This document shows positions 7,286 through 11,099 of a DNA stretch of 11,099 nt, one piece after another. Each line of letters opens with the position of its first letter. The first letter of the stretch is position 1. The stretch is from Clostridia bacterium (lineage in GTDB: Bacteria > Bacillota_E > RBS10-35 > JAJYVN01). The DNA is taken from NCBI GenBank assembly GCA_027335515.1, contig DAHWHT010000227.1, positions 1 to 11,099 of the forward strand, written 5' to 3'. The translations under genes were made by a program, and so were the position numbers. Under the pieces are notes generated by a model that was not told where the DNA came from, made no database searches, and saw only the letters and a list, made by a program, of their open reading frames with translations.

Positions 7286-7690
7286 ATGGAGATCAAGAGA
7301 AGCGGATCGCAACCTTCTGCGCGGGGCCCAGCCGAGTACTTCACCGGCGCCGTACGCGTCGATCCGCTGTTCCGCGCACCCGAACCGGCACGCGTCACCG
7401 GATCGAGCGTCACGTTCGAGCCAGGCGCGCGTACCGCGTGGCACACGCATCCCCTGGGCCAAACCCTGATCGTGACCAGCGGCTGCGGCCGTGCGCAGCG
7501 GTGGGCAGGCCCGGCCGAGGAGATCCGGCCGGGCGACGTGCTCTGGTTCGCGCCTGGAGAGAAGCACTGGCACGGCGCAGCCGCGACCACGGGCATGACC
7601 CACATCGCCATCCAGGAGCAACTCGACGGAGAGGCGGTTCGCTGGCTGGAACACGTCAGCGACGAGCAGTACCTGGGAAAAGAGTCCTGA
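7286..7690 (+). CDS. Cupin protein, (R)-mandelonitrile lyase / hydroxynitrile lyase-like
   Basis: This is a complete 134-residue single-domain metal-binding cupin, the family's usual length. The metal-site pattern is HTHPLGQ with H53, H55 and Q59, plus KHWHG with H94, and H106 in MTHIAIQEQ. These positions match those reported for bacterial cupin hydroxynitrile lyases such as the Granulicella enzyme, which bind manganese and cleave or form cyanohydrins in vitro. The start and end ([18 protein letters not shown]) also fit. ATG at 7286 is preceded by GGAGG with 11 bases between. The in-frame extension upstream to 6938 is not supported. The true cellular role of this family is uncertain: many members are annotated only as cupin proteins and may act on small hydroxylated or oxidised metabolites. 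It appears monocistronic and intact amid decayed neighbours. Confidence 0.94.
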   Translation: MEIKRSGSQPSARGPAEYFTGAVRVDPLFRAPEPARVTGSSVTFEPGARTAWHTHPLGQTLIVTSGCGRAQRWAGPAEEIRPGDVLWFAPGEKHWHGAAATTGMTHIAIQEQLDGEAVRWLEHVSDEQYLGKES

Positions 7691-8107
7691 GCGCGGCCCG
7701 CGCCATCCCGCCGGCAGCACTGCTGTGTGCGGCCGCGGACATGTACGACCCCCCTGGCGGATGCGTCTGCGCCAGGTTACGCACACGCGCGTCGGGTCAC
7801 AGCGGGGTATACGTGCCCCGCTCGACCGTCGGCTGGTCAAAGCGGCCCTCAGGCTTCTGGCCTGCCTGGCGGGACCCTGGCGACTGTTTGCGTCGCTTGT
7901 GGTGGACAAGATCTGGATCCGGGTGCGCCGTGGTGGAATCGGACCGCGCGTCGCCCAGATGGGATTGGCGGGGTGAGGCATCTGGCGGATCTGGTGCACA
8001 CGAGCGCATCGTTGTTCCACGATCACTTCTGAGCGTGTATGGCCCTGAGGGCCTGGTCACCCCGCCCAACGTGCACCGTCGCGTCCAGGTCAGCGCGACG
8101 GGTGCTT
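7691..8107. other. Stretch without a supported gene
   Basis: After the cupin stop there is a small perfect GC palindrome (7691-7703), then open frames on both strands without ribosome binding sites or known motifs. If the decayed SpoVR copy once extended further left it would occupy the end of this stretch, but I could not follow similarity before about 8108. Confidence 0.4.
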
Positions 8108-8300
8108 GCCACCAAGGAGTTTGAAGGGGTGTACCGCCGGTGCGCAGTTACGGGCATGCGGAACAACCGCTGAGTGAGGCGGGCGAGGAACGTGGTGGCG
8201 GACACGGCGATCTCCCGGCGCCCTCGATCGCGCCGGGGTCGTCTGGGGGGCGTCCCATCCCTGGAGGTGACCGCCCAGGGCAAGCCCCGCGCGCCGCGCC
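8108..8300 (+). pseudogene. Decayed second copy of SpoVR C-terminus
   Basis: This is a relic homologous to residues of the SpoVR fragment at 5136-5744. ATKEFEGV (from 8108) matches TTKAFEEV. After a frameshift, VRSYGHAEQP then LSEAGEERGG (8140-8199) matches VRSRGHAGRP then VIEVGEERGG at 14 of 20 positions. After a deletion and another frameshift, SLEVTAQGKPRAP (from about 8257) matches HLETIVQGKPRAL. The copy is broken by at least two frameshifts and internal deletions, so it cannot make a SpoVR product. It sits immediately upstream of the intact metallo-hydrolase gene, mirroring the other copy. Confidence 0.75.
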
Positions 8301-8303
8301 CAC

Positions 8304-8309
8304 TATACT
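8304..8309 (+). promoter_or_regulatory. Candidate -10 element for the metallo-hydrolase
   Basis: TATACT matches five of six -10 consensus bases and lies 38 bp before the GTG start in otherwise very GC-rich DNA. No good -35 hexamer was found 16-18 bases upstream, so the call rests on this hexamer and its position. It appears just past the end of the SpoVR relic. Confidence 0.35.
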
Positions 8310-8347
8310 TATGCGGTGGTTGGCAAGCGGGTGGAGGTGGCGGACCG

Positions 8348-9031
8348 GTGCGCGTGCGTTGGTATGGGCAATCGGCGTTCCGGCTGCAGGCGCGGGACGG
8401 ACGCAGCGTCCTGATCGATCCGTTCGGTGCCGTCGGTTCGGCTCTGGCCGCGCGGGGGCTGCGTTTCGAGTACCCTCCGATCACGGGCGCCACTGCGGAT
8501 CTGGTCCTGGTCACCCATGAGCACGTCGATCACAACGCCGTCGGAGTGGTCGGAGGCGCGCCGCGGGTCCTGCGCTCCACCGCCGGGCACTTTGCCGCAC
8601 CCCTCGGGCCGGTGGTGGCCGTCGCCGCCGAGCACGACGACGTGGCCGGTACCCGAGGTGGGCCCAACACCCTGTTCGCCTTCAGCCTTGAGGGCCGGCG
8701 GGTCTGCCACCTCGGTGACCTGGGCCAGTCGGCCCTGCGGCCGGAGCAGCGGGCGGCGATCGGGTCGGTCGACCTGCTGTTTGTGCCGGTCGGGGGGCGG
8801 GCCACCATCGGCGCCCGTGCGGCGATCGATGTGGTGCGCCAGCTGCGGCCCACCTGGGTGGTGCCGATGCACTACCGGACGCCCGCGGTGGACTTTCTGG
8901 AGCCGGTCGACGCGTTCTTGGAGGGCTTCCGGGCCGTGTACCGCTGTGCCGGCAGCACGTTTGATACCTCAGCGCTGCCTGCGGCGGAGCCGGACGGGCC
9001 GCTGATCGTTGTGCCCGCCGTTCCGGCGTGA
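8348..9031 (+). CDS. MBL-fold metallo-hydrolase (UlaG-like)
   Basis: This is a 227-residue cytoplasmic metal-dependent hydrolase of the metallo-beta-lactamase fold, in the branch that includes the lactonase UlaG and many uncharacterised proteins. Seen: the opening VRWYGQSAFRL and VLIDPFG near residues 21-27, metal motif THEHVDH with H57, H59, D61 and H62, CHLGDLG with H121 and D124, VPVGG near 147-151, and PMHYRT with H175. All expected ligands are present, so it should be active; the substrate cannot be told. GTG at 8348 lies 10 bases after GGAGGTGG; the longer frame up to 8174 runs through the SpoVR relic and is rejected. The stop is 19 bp from the convergent response-regulator stop. A relic of this gene's start exists at 5796-5890. 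Confidence 0.93.
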   Translation: MRVRWYGQSAFRLQARDGRSVLIDPFGAVGSALAARGLRFEYPPITGATADLVLVTHEHVDHNAVGVVGGAPRVLRSTAGHFAAPLGPVVAVAAEHDDVAGTRGGPNTLFAFSLEGRRVCHLGDLGQSALRPEQRAAIGSVDLLFVPVGGRATIGARAAIDVVRQLRPTWVVPMHYRTPAVDFLEPVDAFLEGFRAVYRCAGSTFDTSALPAAEPDGPLIVVPAVPA

Positions 9032-9050
9032 CGGATGGGGCGCGCGGCGA

Positions 9051-9652
9051 TCAGAGCCAGCCCCGATCCGCCGCGATGCGGGCGACCCCGGCACGGGTTC
9101 GCGAGCCCAGCTTTTGGATGGCGGCGGACAGGTGGTTGCGCACGGTGCCTTCGGACAGGTGCAGTTCGACGGCCAGGGACGCGATGGTCTGGCCGGAGCG
9201 GGCGGCGTCCAGCACGTCGCGTTCTCGGGCGGACAGGGGGCTTTCGCCCGCGCGCAGGGCGGAAAGGGCCAAGTCGGGCTCGACGACCACGTCCCCCGCC
9301 ATGACCCGGCGGATGGCGGCGGCCAACGCGCCGGCGGGCGACTCCTTGAGCAGGAAGCCGCGGGCCCCGGCCGCCATGGCCCGTCGCAGATAGCCGGGGC
9401 GCCCGAAGGTGGTCAGCATCACGACCCGGCAGGCGGGCAAGCGTTCACGCAGCCGCTCGGCCGCCTGGAGTCCATCGGTACCCGGAAGTTCTATGTCCAG
9501 CACGGCCACGTCGGGTGTGGTTTCCAGGGCCGCCGAGAGCACCTCGTCGCCCCGCGCGACCTCTGCCACTCCAGGCCGCCTTCCAGCGCGAGCAGGGCCG
9601 CGAGCGCCCCGCGCACCATGCCCACGTCCTTCGCGAGCAGGATGCGGATCAT
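9051..9652 (-). pseudogene. NarL/LuxR-type response regulator, frameshifted
   Basis: This is a two-component response regulator of the DesR/NarL type: a receiver domain joined to a LuxR-type DNA-binding domain. It begins MIRILLAKDVGMVRGALAAL at ATG 9652. After LEGGLE the frame breaks near 9567-9572, and VAEVARGDEVL continues one base out. The region is 602 bases long, one short of 200 codons plus stop, so a single deleted base (GAGGTG read as GAGTG) explains it. The rest is intact: phosphoacceptor D53 in VAVLDIELPG, VVMLTTFG, GFLLKES with the conserved lysine, then the helix-turn-helix PLSARERDVLDAARSGQTIA and LHLSEGTVRNHLS. The first acidic residue is also changed (LLAKD where LLAED is usual). 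It is either a real pseudogene or a sequencing error; the relic kinase upstream favours real decay. Confidence 0.87.
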
Positions 9653-9802
9653 TCTCCTGCCCCCCGGTACCGGGCCGGCGCGGCGCGGACCGGTACCGCT
9701 GGGCGCGTCGGCCTTGGCCGAGGCCAGGGGAACGCGGGCCTCCAGGCGCAGCCCGCGGCTCGGAGCCGCACCCAGTTCCAGGTGACGATGGGGCGCCCCG
9801 TC
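9653..9802 (-). pseudogene. Relic C-terminus of a DesK-type sensor histidine kinase
   Basis: Directly upstream of the regulator and in its frame, the minus strand encodes HRHLELGAAPSRGLRLEARV followed by PLASAKAD. This matches the end of the ATPase domain of NarL/DesK-class kinases, which usually precede such regulators. The frame is closed upstream by a stop at 9803-9805, so neither the ATP-binding boxes nor the sensor part remains. No stop separates the relic from the regulator's ATG. Recognition rests on the short terminal block and the gene order. Confidence 0.6.
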
Positions 9803-10186
9803 CTACGCCCGCCGGCCCGCGGCGGGCCCGCTGACCGGCACCCTGCTGCACCGCTCCGCAGCGGTCGGTCGCTTTGTCTTGACGGGGTTGATCGCCGGCG
9901 AGGCGACCATCGCCTGCAACCTCGCCGGGGCGAGCATTGGATCGGCCTACGATGCGCAACTCGCGGCGCTGAACGGCATCAACCCGGCACGGCAACTCGG
10001 CCACGGCGGCCGTCCCGCCGGCGGTCACCTCCGCTGGGTCTGGAACGCTCAGAGGAGAACTACGGCCCAGCTTGTCAGCGCTCACGGGTGTGGGTACGTA
10101 TGTGGGCAAAAGGGCGTAGGCCCTGCAGTGCCCCGACCCGCGGCGGCGTGGGACCCCGCATCCGATCCACTCGGCCGTCGGCAGCG
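9803..10186. other. Stretch without a supported gene; terminator inside
   Basis: This lies between the kinase relic and the end of the germination gene. A plus frame from 9879 begins plausibly (MTGLIAGEATIACNLAGASI) but has no ribosome binding site and then runs antisense through the germination gene, so it is not called. The rest of the lost kinase would be expected here but was not recognised. A likely terminator is listed separately. Confidence 0.4.
10108..10124 (-). terminator. Probable intrinsic terminator of the Ger(x)C gene
   Basis: Read on the minus strand, AGGGC and GCCCT form a 5-bp stem around the loop CTAC, with the run TTTT overlapping the end of the stem. It starts about 62 bases downstream of the germination gene's stop codon. 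The stem is short, but the GC-stem/T-run pattern stands out in this GC-rich region. Confidence 0.45.
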
Positions 10187-11098
10187 TCAGGCCAGGCGTC
10201 CCCCCGCGAGCACGCGGACCGTTACGTGCAACGACACGGGCATCCGCGAGAAAATGGCGGGCCAATCCGCTACGGCGCCAGGATCCCGCTGCCGCGCACG
10301 CTCTCCGAAACCGAGGACGTCGGAGCCCGCCGCCTGCAGGCTGTCCAAGGCGGCGCGCAGTTGCTGGGTGGCGGCCAGGGAAGCGGCCCGTTCCAGCGCG
10401 GCGCTACCCTGGGACCGCAGGGAGATCCTCGGTGCCTGGCGGATGCGCGTGAACAGGGTCAGGGTGATCGTGCCAGCGCCGGTGCCGGCCAGGGTCAGGT
10501 GCTTGCGCCGGCTGACGACGTCGAGCGTGACACTGCGCCCTCCCTGCGGCCCGGGGAAGGTCAGGGGCTTGAAGGCCCCGGACTGCAGCAGCCAGCTCAA
10601 GGCGCGGGTGCGACGCGGACCGAGCACGCCGGCCAGCACGTCCCCGCGGAACACCGCTGTGCCCGCCGAGCGGTATCCCTGGGACGTCTGCACGAGGACC
10701 GGCGCCCAGGCGGCGTTGAAGGGGGTGGCCAGCCTGGACATGAAGCGCCAGAAGGGGATGGGGATGGATCCCGTATCGGTGGATTCCGAGTGGATGAGCC
10801 GGTCGCCGATCTCCAGCGCGGAGCCCCCCGGTTGCGGAGATTTGAGCAACCGACCGGCCTGGCCCTCCACCACGCCCACCTCGGCGCGCAGCGAGAACTC
10901 CCCGTCGCGCAGGAGGGCGTCCAGAGGGGAGCGCAGGCCTCTTTTCGCCAAGCTTTCTCCCACCAACACGAGATCGGTGGCCCAGAACCCGATGCGCACC
11001 GAACTCTGCTCCTGATCCACCTCGATGGCCTGGGCGAAGTTCTCTCCACTCCCCTGCAGCGTGAGGACAATCGGCTTCCCTGAGCTTCCCCCGCCCCC
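10187..11098 (-). CDS. Ger(x)C-family spore germination protein, N-terminus beyond window
   Basis: This is a subunit of a spore germinant receptor. Family members are lipoproteins of about 370-400 residues on the outer face of the spore inner membrane, working with GerA- and GerB-type partners. The visible 303 residues lack the start and the lipobox, which lie to the right. Seen: the N-terminal domain block TLQGSGENFAQAIEV, then ATDLVLVGESLAKRGLRSPL and ALLRDGEFSLRAEV, matching the family's conserved region. The end, DWPAIFSRMPVSLHVTVRVL then AGGRLA, fits the typical C-terminus. The stop is at 10187-10189, followed by a probable terminator. The frame is clean throughout. Receptor partners are not in the window and would be expected upstream, beyond base 11099. 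It indicates a spore-forming host. Confidence 0.9.
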   Translation of the reverse strand, partial: GGGGSSGKPIVLTLQGSGENFAQAIEVDQEQSSVRIGFWATDLVLVGESLAKRGLRSPLDALLRDGEFSLRAEVGVVEGQAGRLLKSPQPGGSALEIGDRLIHSESTDTGSIPIPFWRFMSRLATPFNAAWAPVLVQTSQGYRSAGTAVFRGDVLAGVLGPRRTRALSWLLQSGAFKPLTFPGPQGGRSVTLDVVSRRKHLTLAGTGAGTITLTLFTRIRQAPRISLRSQGSAALERAASLAATQQLRAALDSLQAAGSDVLGFGERARQRDPGAVADWPAIFSRMPVSLHVTVRVLAGGRLA

Positions 11099-11099
11099 G

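Noticed and set aside
8174..8347. N-terminal extension of the metallo-hydrolase
   Set aside because: It translates the decayed SpoVR relic. The family start VRWYGQSAF and a strong ribosome binding site place the start at 8348.
9051..10265. 404-codon minus-strand frame covering the response regulator
   Set aside because: Only the last 172 or so residues are regulator sequence. The N-terminal part is out-of-frame kinase relic and intergenic DNA, open because of the one-base deletion.
9515..11083. 522-codon open frame on the plus strand
   Set aside because: It is antisense to the response regulator and the Ger(x)C gene, with low-complexity composition and no ribosome binding site.
1..11099. 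CRISPR array, tRNA, rRNA or transposase genes
   Set aside because: No regularly spaced direct repeats, no tRNA-like cloverleaf and no transposase or integrase motif were seen on either strand.

Overview
The window is GC-rich DNA that most likely comes from a high-GC, spore-forming Firmicute (the kind of lineage that includes Symbiobacterium or Thermaerobacter; this placement is an inference). Two genes point that way. One is a Ger(x)C-type spore germination protein at the right edge. The other is SpoVR-like sequence, present as one long fragment and one short relic. Long antisense open frames are common here and are GC artefacts.

Left part (1-3861, all minus strand): an XRE regulator overlaps a downstream ImmA/IrrE zinc peptidase that carries an extra four-cysteine domain. 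After a 230-bp gap with two perfect palindromes comes a large SNF2/DEAH helicase that runs off the left edge. Its motifs resemble DrmD-like helicases of DISARM-type loci. An XRE/peptidase switch next to such a helicase suggests a regulated defence or mobile-element cassette whose remaining genes lie to the left of the window.

Middle part (3862-8107): a gene-poor, partly decayed zone. It holds two weakly supported plus-strand reading frames (4104-4607 and 4917-5129), the C-terminal part of SpoVR without its N-terminal region (5136-5744), a Uma2-type nuclease gene lacking a clear start (6341-6820), and an intact hydroxynitrile-lyase-like cupin (7286-7690). Long stretches between them hold nothing recognisable.

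Right part (8108-11098): a heavily decayed second SpoVR C-terminus lies directly upstream of an intact UlaG-like metallo-hydrolase (8348-9031). The SpoVR fragment at 5136-5744 is itself followed by a decayed copy of the start of that hydrolase gene. The window therefore holds two copies of one SpoVR/hydrolase module with opposite halves preserved, which is the most unusual structural feature here. Convergent to the hydrolase is a NarL/LuxR response regulator broken by a one-base deletion, preceded by the relic tail of its sensor kinase. The window ends in a Ger(x)C gene that is cut at its N-terminus and followed by a plausible terminator.
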